Below, piece by piece: positions 37,744 to 49,181 of a stretch of 64,000 bases of DNA (the first letter of the stretch is position 1; the number at the start of each line of letters is the position of its first letter). The stretch comes from Macrolepiota albuminosa (lineage: Eukaryota > Basidiomycota > Agaricomycetes > Agaricales > Agaricaceae): contig JAMWFC010000041.1 of assembly GCA_027475525.1 (NCBI GenBank), positions 62,001 through 126,000 on the forward strand, read 5' to 3'. The notes beneath the pieces are model-generated. The model did not search any database, was not told the DNA's origin, and saw nothing but the letters and a program-made list of their open reading frames with translations. The position numbers and the translations under genes were made by a program.

Positions 37744-37847
37744 AATATCCGCAAGTGCATAGTGTAAGCAGTTTTCAACTACTGTTCCTCTGCTCCAGCA
37801 TTATTGTTCGTAAAGGACTCAGGAGCCTTTTCTGAGAGGTCATTATT

Positions 37848-38354
37848 GTCAGGGGACTCCTCATCTCTTTCTTCTTTTACTCCCTATTCCTTCACTCTCC
37901 TTTCATTCATTTTCTTATTTCTTCTATCATTCTCTCATTTTGCTGTTTCTATTTTCTCAACACTATCTGTTAGTACTTTATCAGCCTTTGAGGTGCTCTG
38001 GTTCTTTAGCTATCATTCAGACAAGTGTGGGCTCTTCAGCACCACTTTCAGACTGCTTATATAAGCTGGAGCTTGCCTTTCTGACTTTCAAAGTCCGGAG
38101 TTTTCCTGCCTTGTTTGCATAGTCATTTGTTTAGTCAATTTTTGAGCTTTTAAGGTTTTGTTGTATTGTACAGTTGTTTCTCATGCTTCAGAGGCCCCAG
38201 AAGCATCTAGGGAATCTCTAGATTTGTTCTCTTTAGGTATCTCTCTGCCAGATGAGTAGTTATTATGATATTGTCAGTATATACTCTAATATATTTTGGA
38301 TCTCCCTCTGCCAGCTATGTGACTGAGCCACAGCCTCCAGAGGTTGCCCTTACA
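37848..38354 (+). mobile_element. Solo LTR, TGTCAGGGG family, copy D
   Basis: This 507-bp LTR starts TGTCAGGGGACTCC and ends TTGCCCTTACA. The flanks ATTAT (37843-37847) and ATCAT (38355-38359) differ by one transition, consistent with an aged 5-bp target duplication. Only about 100 bp separate it from copy C. Confidence 0.85.
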
Positions 38355-39030
38355 ATCATCTTCCTTGACCTCTTCTATGGCAGGAGTGCATGGGAAGTGA
38401 TTTTCCACAGTTTCTGCTTTGTGGGTTGCAGCCTTCTCTAGTACCTCCTCTGTGGGCTTCCACCATCCTGGTAGGCATCAAGCCTGCTGTGGCCCATCTA
38501 GCCCCAGTATTCTGGTTTAGGAGCATATATTCTCCAGCCTGTACCAATGAGTTGGTAAATCCTGAGGCACCCAGAGTGCCTGTCAACTGCCTGGCCTTGT
38601 CAGAAGGCCCTTTGGAAGCCAGTCAGCTGAACCGTTGAGGTCCTCCTGGCAGTTGCATAACTGAAGGAGTTAATCCTCCTAGCATTTTATCTTGTGGCCA
38701 TTGCTGGCCCTTATGCAGTGAGCTCTCAGCTCTCCAGACCTCATTCTTATTCCTGGAAAGTCCAACCTTAATCTTGAGCCTTGAGCCCTGCCTAACCCAC
38801 AATAAACACCTGTACATTTTGTGTGTCTACTGTGTCACTCCATAGGTTGCGGGTATTGTGCCCACTGTCTGTGATAACGGTAGATACAGTGTTACTTATT
38901 AATTCCTTATCTGAAATTTGCATGATGTGGCTGTGCAAGAAGCTCAAGAAGCTGATAGAGTTCTGTCAAAGAACTCTGCAACTGGTGTCAGATGCTAGGC
39001 AATAGATCTTAGCTGACAGATTCAAAAAAA
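38355..39030 (-). pseudogene. Leader and N-terminal gag region of the older family-B element
   Basis: The minus-strand frame 38356-38586 contains SGFTNSLVQAGEYMLLNQNT and is adjacent to the solo LTRs. It has no recognisable domain, but its position between gag and the 5' LTR fits the element N-terminal region. The last 13 bases before the LTR are identical to those of the younger element. Confidence 0.45.
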
Positions 39031-39290
39031 TGTAACAAAGTTACAGCTTTTGTAAGAGCTTAATTTCACACAATACAGAATCTAAACCAGACTGGTTTAT
39101 TGACTATGTAGTGTAAAACAAAAATAAGCTGCTTAATAAGCAGCATGTATAAAAGTATTTATAATAATATAAATAAAATTTTATTATAATAAATATAAGA
39201 TAATTTTATCTAATTCTACTAACTAAAAGCTATATGGCCATGGCCACATAGTGCACTATGCTACACAAATTCAGGGTGTGGTCTATTACA
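39031..39290 (-). repeat. 5' LTR of the older family-B element
   Basis: The 260-bp sequence starts TGTAACAAAG and ends GTCTATTACA on the plus strand, giving TGTAA/TTACA ends like the younger element. It is preceded by the shared AGATTCAAAAAAA. The interior is AT-rich and unlike the younger LTR. No partner LTR was found at the left end near 18900. Confidence 0.6.
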
Positions 39291-39360
39291 GTGCTAACAC
39301 TGATGGCTCCAGTAGCAGGCTTCTGAGTCAAATGGACATCCTTTAGCACTATTCCACTAT

Positions 39361-40711
39361 CTACACACAATTTCTTTTGAGGTCAGGTTCAGTGCACTTT
39401 GGTTTGCTACCAATCCAGATGGTTTTCTGCATAGTTGATTCCATCAATATTGAAGTTGAATCTCTGAGGTTGACAAATTCTTGCTGGTCTGTGAGCAACA
39501 TTCTTGTGCCTTCTCTGACTCTGGTTCTAATGGCTTTGTCATATGCAATGACTTTGCTGTGAACAGTTTTATATTTAGCTGCAAAGAGGTTGAGGATTTG
39601 GCTGATGTATGTCTGAAACTCATGGTCTCTATTGGGGAAGGCAAAGCATAAGAAGGCCTTTGCATGGATATTGGCAGCAACCAGCCACTGTCTGCTGGTC
39701 TGTACCTTTTTAGCTGGAGCACTGACCCCAAACATGATCTTATAGTGTCCAAGACAACCTTGATTCTCTCTAGGAGCTCTCAGATGTCCAACAGAGCTAT
39801 ATATTGCATCAAAGCACACTGCTTCTCCTCTAAGGACTTTATCCAATTTAGAGGAAGGGAAATCAGATGGTGTAGTTTGTGATGTAAATCTGCTTTGTTT
39901 GATCTCACTAATGTTGAAAGTGTATTGTTGGAGCAGCTCTCTGTTTCAGCTGCAGCAGGGGTCTCCCATGCTCTTAAGCCAGCTTTTCTTGTGCAAACCA
40001 GGGCAATTTGCTCTCATCAAATTTTTGTCACTTATGGTTGGGCTTTTCATCCTCACCAGAAGACTTGGAATCACTGAGTCTGTCATCATAATTGCTGGTG
40101 ATGTCTCTGTGCTGTTCCCTTAGAGCATCATGTTTGACAGAGGCAATGCATTCATTGGCAAGTTGATCAAAAGATTGAGGTGACAAGGATGGTCTCTGCA
40201 GGGTGATCCCTTGACCTAAGGACCCTGATGCATTCTCATTCTGCTGCCCAGATGTGTTTGAGGGCTCCACTTTATTGACCATTGCCTCTTTTCCACTCCT
40301 AGCCTTAGTGCCTCCTCTAATGCTCTGAATTTCTTGGCATTATGTATGCCAGTGCTGGAGTTTTGCTTTCTTTTCAACATCATTAATGATGGCAAGGTAA
40401 CTATTGATGGTGTCTTGTCTGGCTTCCAGTGACACTCCTGACTCATTGGCAATGTTGACAATGGCAGTAACTGTGATGGGTCATGATTTGTTTCCTCTTT
40501 GAAAAGCTTCAAGGTGCCCTTCAAGGCACCTGATGATGGATTGCTCAGCCTCAAGTGACTCATTGGTGAGGGGGTGCTTGCTAATGACCTTTCTAGGTCG
40601 ATGTTGACTATTCTCTCTCCTGAACTCATCTTCTGGTGTAGGTTGACAGTTGCTTTGGATGTCCAATATAAGCCCAGATGATTTAGTAGATTGTGGGGCA
40701 TAGATACTCAT
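39361..40711 (-). pseudogene. Unidentified retroelement-like ORF, frameshifted
   Basis: The minus strand reads from MSIYAPQSTKSSGLILDIQ (40711) through several frame changes to a well-conserved-looking C-terminal part: KVLRGEAVCFDAIYSSVG, QTSRQWLVAANIHAKAFLC, FPNRDHEFQTYISQILNLFA, TRMLLTDQQEFVNLRDSTS. The pattern recalls gag-like proteins upstream of RT in some basidiomycete retroelements (DIRS-like), but this is from memory and unconfirmed. It lies outside the older gypsy LTR. The 5' side carries an inverted solo LTR at 40736. Confidence 0.45.
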
Positions 40712-40735
40712 TCAGATTGAGGTTTACTAATGCAA

Positions 40736-40772
40736 TGTAGTACTTGGTTGCAAGCAGTACTGATAGTTCTGG
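40736..40772 (-). mobile_element. Solo LTR copy iii, distal 37 bp (separated by gypsy insertion)
   Basis: This is the end of an inverted TGATACGATG-family LTR whose other 0.88 kb lies at 52689-53568. The 4-bp target duplication GCAA is at 40732-40735 and 53569-53572. The same sequence, uninterrupted, is at 21785-21821 on the opposite strand. Confidence 0.88.
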
Positions 40773-41738
40773 TGATAGGACCCCACACAGGTTAGGCACA
40801 TCAATGGCAGGCTCAGCATCAGCTCCGGAAACCTTGCCGCACTCGTTCCAAACTTGGCACACATGTTTTATCCATTTTAAGCCATTCCTGATGGCCATGC
40901 ACAACAAGAGATGTACCTGATCAGTGATAGCGCCAACAGCAGCAGGAATGACAAGTGACAGCAGGCAACACACCATCAGCAAACGTTGACAAATGGCATC
41001 ACTCAGGCAGCACATGGTCTCACTAGCCGGCGGCAGCACTTACAAGTTAGAATGATGATATTTCCCTGTGACTGACAGCTTGGCGTTTCACCTTGGCACC
41101 TGGCATCGCCTAGTGCCTTCTTGTTATTTGGACAGACAGCATTCTCGTTAACTTCTCAGCATTTAGTTTAATACATGGCGACTACATTCTTTTCAGTTCG
41201 CCGCTCCTTGGTGACACTTAACCGCTTAGCAACGGTGAACTCATCTTCACTATAAATATTTACCATTGTCAGTAGTTAGAACAGAACAGAGTACCCCACT
41301 TTACACCCCTCAGTTCACCCTACGGTTCAGATTTCTTTTGAGCTGACTAAGTTCATAGTCACCAACTGTCTGGACACTCTTAGCCTTCTTGCCACAGTTA
41401 CGCTTATGGAACTTACATACCCAGCACTTACGGCAGGCATCACGCAGCTTAGTCATTGCTAAGCCTCTAGTCTTCTTCCCATGTCCCCTTGCCGCATTTA
41501 ACAGTGTTCATCCTCCTACCCATTTAGGCATACTTTGTCATTGGCACAACTTCCTTACTGCATTTCCTTGCCGACTATCGTTACCGACTTCTACCCAACC
41601 CTGCTGTTTAACTCTTCTTCAGACTTGTTCTCTGGGAACTGCCTGGGACTCCCTCAATCTTAGTGTGCCCAACACATTTTTACACAGGTCAGTAGCTGTA
41701 AACCGTATCTGCTACTGATCTACTTTTGGGCATCATCA
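40773..41738 (+). repeat. 5' LTR of family-A copy 2
   Basis: The 966-bp LTR is paired with 51739-52688. It includes a TATAAATATTTACC segment near 41250 that may be the promoter region. Confidence 0.9.
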
Positions 41739-41980
41739 AATTGGAGCCCACCACGAGGGATCTTTAGGGCAGAATTCCACCAGAAACTCGTCTCCAGCGT
41801 AGGTGCCGTCTGCTAGAGCAGTCAGCAGAAGGCATAGCCCCTTTTCACCCATCAACTCCTCAACCACCTGGTGCTTTACCAGGTCTATCTCTCGCACAGG
41901 AACTACAGAATGCCACTGTAGACGAATTTCCTGGTCTCTTCCCACACACTCTTGACTTTAGCGCCAACAATCTCTTAGCA

Positions 41981-44497
41981 TTGCCGCTAGCCGCACCACA
42001 ACCCATTACCCCCTCTACTCCATTAACTCCCCTTTCTCAGCTCATTATTTCCCTTACCCCGTTGCCAATTCCCAGAACCCCTTCCCCAATTCTCAGAACT
42101 CCATCACCGTTATTGTCTCCACCGCACAGCAGTACAGTTGCTATGGAACCACCTCCCCAGCGCATGCTGCCATGCAACCATTTCTCTGTGCCAAAGTGGG
42201 ATGAGTCCAAACCACGGGAACTCTCCCAATATTTTAAGGAACTCGAATATTTGTTTAGGGACTGTGGGGTTACCGACCTTACTCAAATGAAGGAATATGT
42301 GGCATACTACGTTTCATACGACACGGCAGAAACCTGGACTAGACTTGCTGAGTTTGCCACCCCAGTACCTGGCACTCAACAGGCTGTTGGTGCTACCTAC
42401 GAAGAATGGAAAATGGCAGTCATCAAACTCTACCCTGGCACTGAGGAAGCTACCTGGTACACGGTAAACGAACTCCATAAACTCATACAGGACTCTTTTG
42501 ACAATGGCACACACTCCCTTGGCGCATTCTCCATGTACTATTGGGAATTCCAGAAGGTCGCCAGATGGCTTTTACAGAATGGCAAACTCTACACTAATGA
42601 GGAACGTCACCTATTTCAACAAGGCATCCCAACCTCGCTGTGGACTCATATCGCTAGGCATTTGGAAATAGTACAACCGACCCACCATCCTGAGGAACCT
42701 TATGCAGTTGCCAACGTCTTCAAAGCAGGTAAATGGGTTTTGAAAGGTACTGATACAGGCATCGGCATTGGTATGCAACACACTAGGACAACTCCACCCA
42801 AGCACCCCAACGGTATCCTTCCCATTCTGATTCCTGCTGCCCCTTCCATTGCTGACTTCATAAAGAAGGAAGACCTCAATGCTGCCATTAACACTGCCAC
42901 CACCTCTGCCATGACCTGAATTGAGACAATGATCGCCACCAGTATGACTGCCAACCGCATCACTAACATTCTCAGATCCAAACTTTGCCACTTCTGTGGT
43001 GAAATTGGGCATACCATCATATGAGGGTGCTGCGCCACCCTGGAAAACTATATTCAGCAAGGTAAAGTACGCAAAGCTATTGATGGCAAGGTTGTGTTGA
43101 CCACTGGCACCATCATCCTGAGCTACCCGGAGCTCAAAACCTACCAGAAATGGGTAGACAAGTGGCACAGACGCAACCCAGGACAGATCGTTACTGGAAC
43201 ACTCTCAGGAAATCCCAATCCCAATTCCGACCAGGCAGCACAGCAACAGATGATACATGAGGTTTTGCATTTTGACAGCGTTGGCAACCGGCCCAGCTTC
43301 TCTCGGGAAAAGCGCATCTCCAAGCTGGAACAGGAGCTAAACTCACTTAAGAATCAAGTATTTGACAGTGTCAAGATTAAGCAGCCCAAGCAGCCTCTTC
43401 ACAGTTACAAGCCGATGCCAACCACTAGCGACCTTTCTGCGGCTTCAGTTCCTAACACTCTGCCTGCTCCTGCCGTTTCATCAACACCTGCTGCACCTGC
43501 TCCTGCCGTACCACTGACCACATCTAACCCTGTTACCAATGCTCCCTTACCGCCTCTCCATCCTTATGCTGGTCTATCCAATAGGTATCATGCTCCCACC
43601 CAACATAACTTTGCTGCACCCAAAAAACGTCCTGAAGGAGGTTACCATCCCATGGTGCCAATCTTCGACATTGAAAAATCCAACCACATCTTTAGCCGCA
43701 TTATGAGAATGCCAGTTACACTGTTGGTAGAAGAACTCTGCAGCATAGTGCCAGATGTCCAAAATCAAGTCAAAACAGCCGTTACTCCTCAACGCCCCTT
43801 AGTGACTACCGTTACCGAAGTCAATGACCTGGATGACGCACTTTCTGGTTTCTCTGTCACCACTGACCCTCCCATTACCTTAAGCGCCAACACTCTTGCA
43901 GCAGAATCCATCGCTAACGCTACCTCTGTCAATCCCATGGAAACTTATATGAGGTCGCTAGAGCATGGAGAGGACCCTGCCATTCTTATCATCACTCAAG
44001 ACTCTCATGCCATCAGATCAGTCATGCTTACCATCAACAACAAAAGTGAGGTAGAGGCCATTGTGGACAGCGGCTCCCAAATTATCTCCATGGCTGCCAA
44101 GGTCACTAATGACTTAGGACTGATCTATGATCCCAACGTCATTCTGAACATGCAAAGCGCTAACAGTATAGTGTACAGATCGCTCAGACTCGCCAAGAAT
44201 GTACCATGCACCATTGGCAACATCACGTTTTACCTCCAGATTCACATTCTCCATTCTCCCGCTTATGACCTCCTCCTTGGTAGACCATTTGACGTCTTAG
44301 CACGTTCTGTGGTCAAAACTCTTACCAAAGAAGAAACTATGTTAACCATTAGTGATCCCAATTCTGGCATCCAACACACCGTACCAACATTCCCTAGGGG
44401 ACAGCGGAAAGGTATGTGCAGCAAGCCACCAGAGTTCACTGAGCATCACGCCAGTAAATACCCTCACTGGTGTTTTCACAGACCATCGAGGAGGTGA
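41981..44497 (+). pseudogene. Gag-protease frame of family-A copy 2
   Basis: One frame runs from 41981 to a stop at 44495-44497, interrupted only by TGA at 42917-42919 and TGA near 43021. Both fit CGA (Arg) decay. The N-terminus is Pro/Thr rich (SPILRTPSPLLSPPHSS), followed by the capsid-like core (PRELSQYFKELEYLF, MKEYVAYYVSYDTAETW, FQKVARWLLQNGKLYTNEER). A zinc knuckle CHFCGEIGHTII-x-GC spans about 42988-43025. Protease is recognised by VEAIVDSGSQIISM (about 44050-44095) and AYDLLLGRPFDVLA. The frame ends PSRR-stop in overlap with the pol frame, as in copy 1. Confidence 0.85.
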
Positions 44498-47400
44498 TTG
44501 GCGATGATCACAGAGATGTAGCACTAATACTAGAATATGACCACGCTAGTGGTCTTGTACATATTTTACAGACGGCCTTTCTTGATACTGAAGTACTTTT
44601 CACTATACCTGATTCCATTACTAAAAATCCCCAGAAAACTCCCCAAAACATTACCGACTCTTCTCTTGCCTACCTGTACCTTACCGCCTCAGACTCCTTC
44701 CAGAAAATTGCCACAAAAGACACATATCTCACTATGCTTCCCAGAGCCCCTGCTCCTGCTGTTCTTGGACTTTCCGCTCCCTATTCCCTTGCTACTGACC
44801 CCGATCCCCTTTCCGCACCTGTTTATACTAATACTAACATTCCTAAAAGGAAAGGGGTACAAGTAAAGAAGAAATATAAGCCCGTTGTGCTTAAAACAAA
44901 ATCCATTGCCGCTCACTTGCCAGAATCTTTCCGAATCAAACGCCATATTCTTGGCGATCCTCTTGCTGACATTCCGACTCTCATGCCCCATCCGACACCC
45001 TTCTGACTGACAGGATGCTTGAGCTATCCAACAGCTTTTACCACTTCCACTGGTTCTGTGTACTCAAGAAGAATGGTAATTTGCGTATTGTTCACAGTTT
45101 AGAGCCACTAAATAGGGTCACCATATGGCACTCTGGCATGCCTCCTTTTCCCAACCACTTGCTGAGTCCTTTGCTGGGCGCATCTGTGGTGCCACTCTTG
45201 ATCTATATACTGGCTATGATGAACGCTTGATCCATCCCTCTTCCCACAACCTTACCACTGATACGACGCTGTACCAGCAGTCAGGGACACAACATGCACC
45301 AGAAGTCAAAATAAACATTTAATCATAAGGCTGAAAACTGTAAGCCTCCTGGTAGCAGTCTCAACAAATTATATCTTCAAAAACACCCCAATAAATACAC
45401 AGACAGTACAGAACAAAGGGCAGGGACCAGCTCAAGCTATCCACTCAACAATAGTCCAACTACTGTAATGGGGAGGGGAAGCATGGGAGCTGGCAGAAGT
45501 GACAAAATGGGATCAATTTGTGATGATCTAGATCAAGATCAGATCTGACAATGCCCGATTTGACATGACTGAAAGGGGAAAGGAAAAGAAGCATGGAGGG
45601 ATGTCAAAAGAAGCATGGAATGCAGGGAAGCGCTAAAAGAGGAAAGAAGGATCTATGAATGGGATCGTGCTAAATGGAGCTGAAGCAAATGGGGAAGTGG
45701 CAATCAGAGACATCCGGAGGAATGGTGGAACTGGTGGCACCGAAACATGCCTCCCAAAAGGGAAATTGGACTATCAAATATGTTCTGGAGGCTGGGAAGT
45801 TGACAACAAAAGAGTCATGTGTAGATAGTGGTCTGTTCACCAGAAAAACAGTATAAATAGCCCAAGTTTAGTAGAGAATAAGCAGGCAATTGATAGGCAA
45901 AGGCTCGGTGGTTCCCAGGAAGTGAATCACTTAGGCTGGAGTTTGTTGAGAACCCTCTGCTTTCAGGAAGATTATTGAAAGCCTTCAACAGTATAATATA
46001 TATCAATTTCATCATCAAGTCAGTGTGCATTGCAAGTAACCTTCTACACCATCAAGCCCCAGAACTATCAAGTAATACTTCTACCAAGTACTACATCACG
46101 TTCCAAACTCCGTTTGGTGCCTTGCGCCTAGTCACCCTCCCTATGGGCTGGACTAATTCAGTCCCTATCTTTTATGACAACATCACATTCATCACAAAAT
46201 ATCCTCAGTTTCATTGACGACATTGGTGTTAAAGAACCCAAGGACTGGCAACTCATTGATGGCTTGCCAGAGAAGCATCCTGACAATCATAACATATGCT
46301 TAGTGCTTTGGGACTTCTTCCAGCTCCTCAATCGGGTACTCCAGCGCATGAAGTATAGCAGAGGGACTTTTAGTGGTCACAAGCTCCTTCTTTGTGCACC
46401 AAGGTTCAAAATTCTTGGGCATGTTTGCACTCCTGACGGTCGTGTTCCCAACAAATCTTGCCTAGTGTTCCTTGAGTGCTGAGGTCCTTGCCATGACCTA
46501 TCTGAGGTTCACACCTTCCTAGGCACCATAGGCATTCTACATATATTTGTCAAGAACTTTGCCCATTGCGCCCATCACCTTACCCGACTCATATGCACTA
46601 ACAAACCCTTTGAATTTAGCCTAGACCAAGTCAACTCCCAACGTGACCTCATCAGAGTGCTGCAAGACACCAAGCCACTTGTCCCTATCAACTATATCTC
46701 TGCCGACCCTGTCATTTTAGCCATCAACACTTCTTATATTGCTGTCAGCTACTTTCTCTGTCAGTGTCTTAGCGACAACCGGAAACAATGCCGTTACAAC
46801 CGCTTTGGATCCATCATGCTTAATGACAGGGAATCACACTACAGTTAGCCAAAATTGGAACTCTATGGGCTCTTCAAAGCGTTTCAGGTGCTAAGAATGT
46901 ATCTCATTGGTGTACGCAATCTTATTGTTGAGGTGGATGCTAGGTACATCAAGGGTATGCTCCAAAACCCTGACATCCAGCTGTCGGCTAGCATAAATTG
47001 TTGGGTGGTAGCAATTCTTATGTTTCACTTCGAGCTTGTTCACGTTAAAGGCACCTTCCATGAACTAGATGGTCTCTCTAGACAACCTCGACAACCTGGC
47101 GACCTGGCCACTAATCCAAACGATGATAGCAACTTTGAAGATTGGGTCGACTGCTTACACGGCTTTATGCACCTTTTTCAACAACCCATCCACCTTCTGC
47201 GTCAGCAACAGCCCACCACTGTCTTCCTACATCCCATTGTCCCTTACTGACCTGACACCTTTAGTGCCCTGCTTACTTTCTATACCACAAGCATCCTTAG
47301 TCAGAATTCCCCTCCAGTAAAGATCATACAGGAACCTCGACCACTTAGAGAAGATAGTTGCCAACTTACTTATGATGCGGTGCCCCAATCCATCAAAGCC

Positions 47401-48780
47401 CAAGCAGAAGATAAGTGCCTCTTAACTGTGGAGCATTGGATACAAGACCTTAAGCATTCAGAGAACCTTAGCGACGATGAGTATGCAACTTTTATTCGCT
47501 ATGCTACTCACTTCTTCTTTATCGGCAATTGTCTCTGGCAATGACATCGCAATGGTGCTCACAAGTTGGTCATCAAGCAAGACAGCCACCTACATATCCT
47601 ACGCGCTATGCATGACAAACTTGGTCACAGAGGTTTGTATGCTACCCGAGCCACTCTCTTAGAGCATTTTTGGTGGCCACACGTTAGCGCCGACGTCGCC
47701 TGGTATATCAGGACGTGCTACCTTTGCCAGATTCAGCAGACTCGCCAAGTGCTTATCCTGCCTACTGTTGCTATACCAGCACCCTTATTCAGCAAGATCT
47801 ACATTGACACCATGCATATGCCCAAGTCTAGTCGCTATAAGTATATCATCCAGAGACGCTGCTTGCTAATCCATTGGCTGGAGTTTTGTATGCTCCAATG
47901 CGAGAATACTGATGCCGTCACCAAGTGGCTGTTTGAGGATGTCATTTGCTGATGGGGAGCGCTAAGGGAGATTGTCACAGATAATGGTGCGCCAATAATT
48001 AAAGCCTTGACTTACCTCGTCAAGAAGTACAACATTCACCATATTCGTGTCTCTGGCTACAACAAGCGCACTAATGGTCTAGTGGAATGACCTCACTTTG
48101 ACGTGCGGCAAGCACTCTTCAAGGCCATTGATGGTGACGAGTCCCGTTGGAGTGAAGCGACATATTCAGTCTTTTGGTCGGAAAGAGTCACCATTCATAA
48201 GTGCATGAGTTGTTCTCCTTATTATGCAGCTACTGGCACACACCCCCTGCTCCCTGCCAACATTATTGAAGCAACTTATCTTCAGCCAGCACCCAACAGT
48301 CTCTTGGCGACTACTGATCTTATCGCCAGGCAAGCTATTGACCTCCAGCGTTGACAAGAAGACTTGGAGCAACTTCATGATACTGTCTTTGCTGCCCATC
48401 GTCTAGCTGCACTTGGGTTTGAAACCAATCATAGTGCTACCATCAAGGACTACAACTTTCCAAGAGGTGCACTAGTACTTATGCGCAACTCAAAAATAGA
48501 GATGTCCTATAACAAGAAGATGCGCCCACATTATCTAGAGCTATTGGTAGTTATCTCTCAAAACCGTGGAGGCACTTATGTCCTTTGTGAATTAGATGGA
48601 TCAGTACTCCATAGGCCTGTTGCTGCTTTCCAGTTATTACCATACCTCGCCAGAGAACACCTGGACCTGCCACTTGAAGCGCTAGATATCAATACTGCCA
48701 AGCTCCGGGAGCTGGAAGAAACAGAGCTTCTAGACAATGACGACTTGCTGACTATAACAGAAGAAGAAGAAAATGACTAA
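44470..48780 (+). pseudogene. Pol (RT, RNase H, integrase) of family-A copy 2
   Basis: The pol frame is -1 relative to gag-protease and begins by overlap near 44470 (FSQTIEEVIGDDHRDVALIL). About 0.3 kb encoding the RT N-terminal part, present in copy 1, is missing near 45015. RT resumes with WFCVLKKNGNLRIVHSLEPL, is split by the solo LTR 45259-46095, and continues FQTPFGALRLVTLPMGWTNS to the active site FIDDIGVKEP (46213-46242). Then follow RNase H (46650-46860), a zinc-finger region (GHRGLYATRATLLEHFWWP, CYLCQIQQ) and the integrase core with IDTMHMPKSSRYKYI, EIVTDNGAP and NGLVE (47800-48090). The frame stops at 48780. At least one TGA after the catalytic Glu fits CGA decay. Confidence 0.88.
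45259..46095 (+). mobile_element. Solo LTR, TGATACGATG family, copy ii
   Basis: The 837-bp LTR starts TGATACGACGCTG and ends AAGTACTACA. The flanks CCAC (45255-45258) and TCAC (46096-46099) differ by one transition, an aged 4-bp target duplication. It is inserted in RT of family-A copy 2. It lacks one unit of the 81-bp internal repeat seen in copy i. Confidence 0.88.
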
Positions 48781-49181
48781 AAACATTACAAAAACTTGAT
48801 AAGCCCATCCTTACCTTTACTAACTTTCACTTCACTTTCCTTACCGTACTGCTTACAGTATTATACTTCACAGACATTCTTTTCTTATATACTGAAGACG
48901 CAGCGCTAGCGTGTTGCCAATGCTTAGCGCCTTGCACAACTCTCGCCAAGGGTTTTTGCTATGATGATGTACTGAGCGATTCCTTTCTTTCAAAAATTCT
49001 GCTAAGTCCACCTACTGTGGTTATCTCACTATTTTCTTCTTACCGTGCCTTACCTACTGTTTTACCGTTCCTCTTTTGTCTTTTTTTTGTCTTTGTTAAG
49101 TCAAAGATACTGAAAGAAATGTATAGAAGGTGGCAAGTACAAAAATATCTACATAAACAGCTGATCTACTCTACAGTCCAT
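48781..49181. other. Spacer between pol and antisense gene
   Basis: The 400-bp sequence lies between the convergent stop codons of pol (plus) and the antisense gene (minus), and presumably holds the 3' ends of both transcripts. It has a counterpart near 14650-14927 (shared TACTGAGCG motif). No gene seen. Confidence 0.5.

Noticed and set aside
37232..38354. LTR copies C and D as the two LTRs of one short element
   Set aside because: Only about 100 bp lie between them, and the outer flanks do not match as a target duplication.
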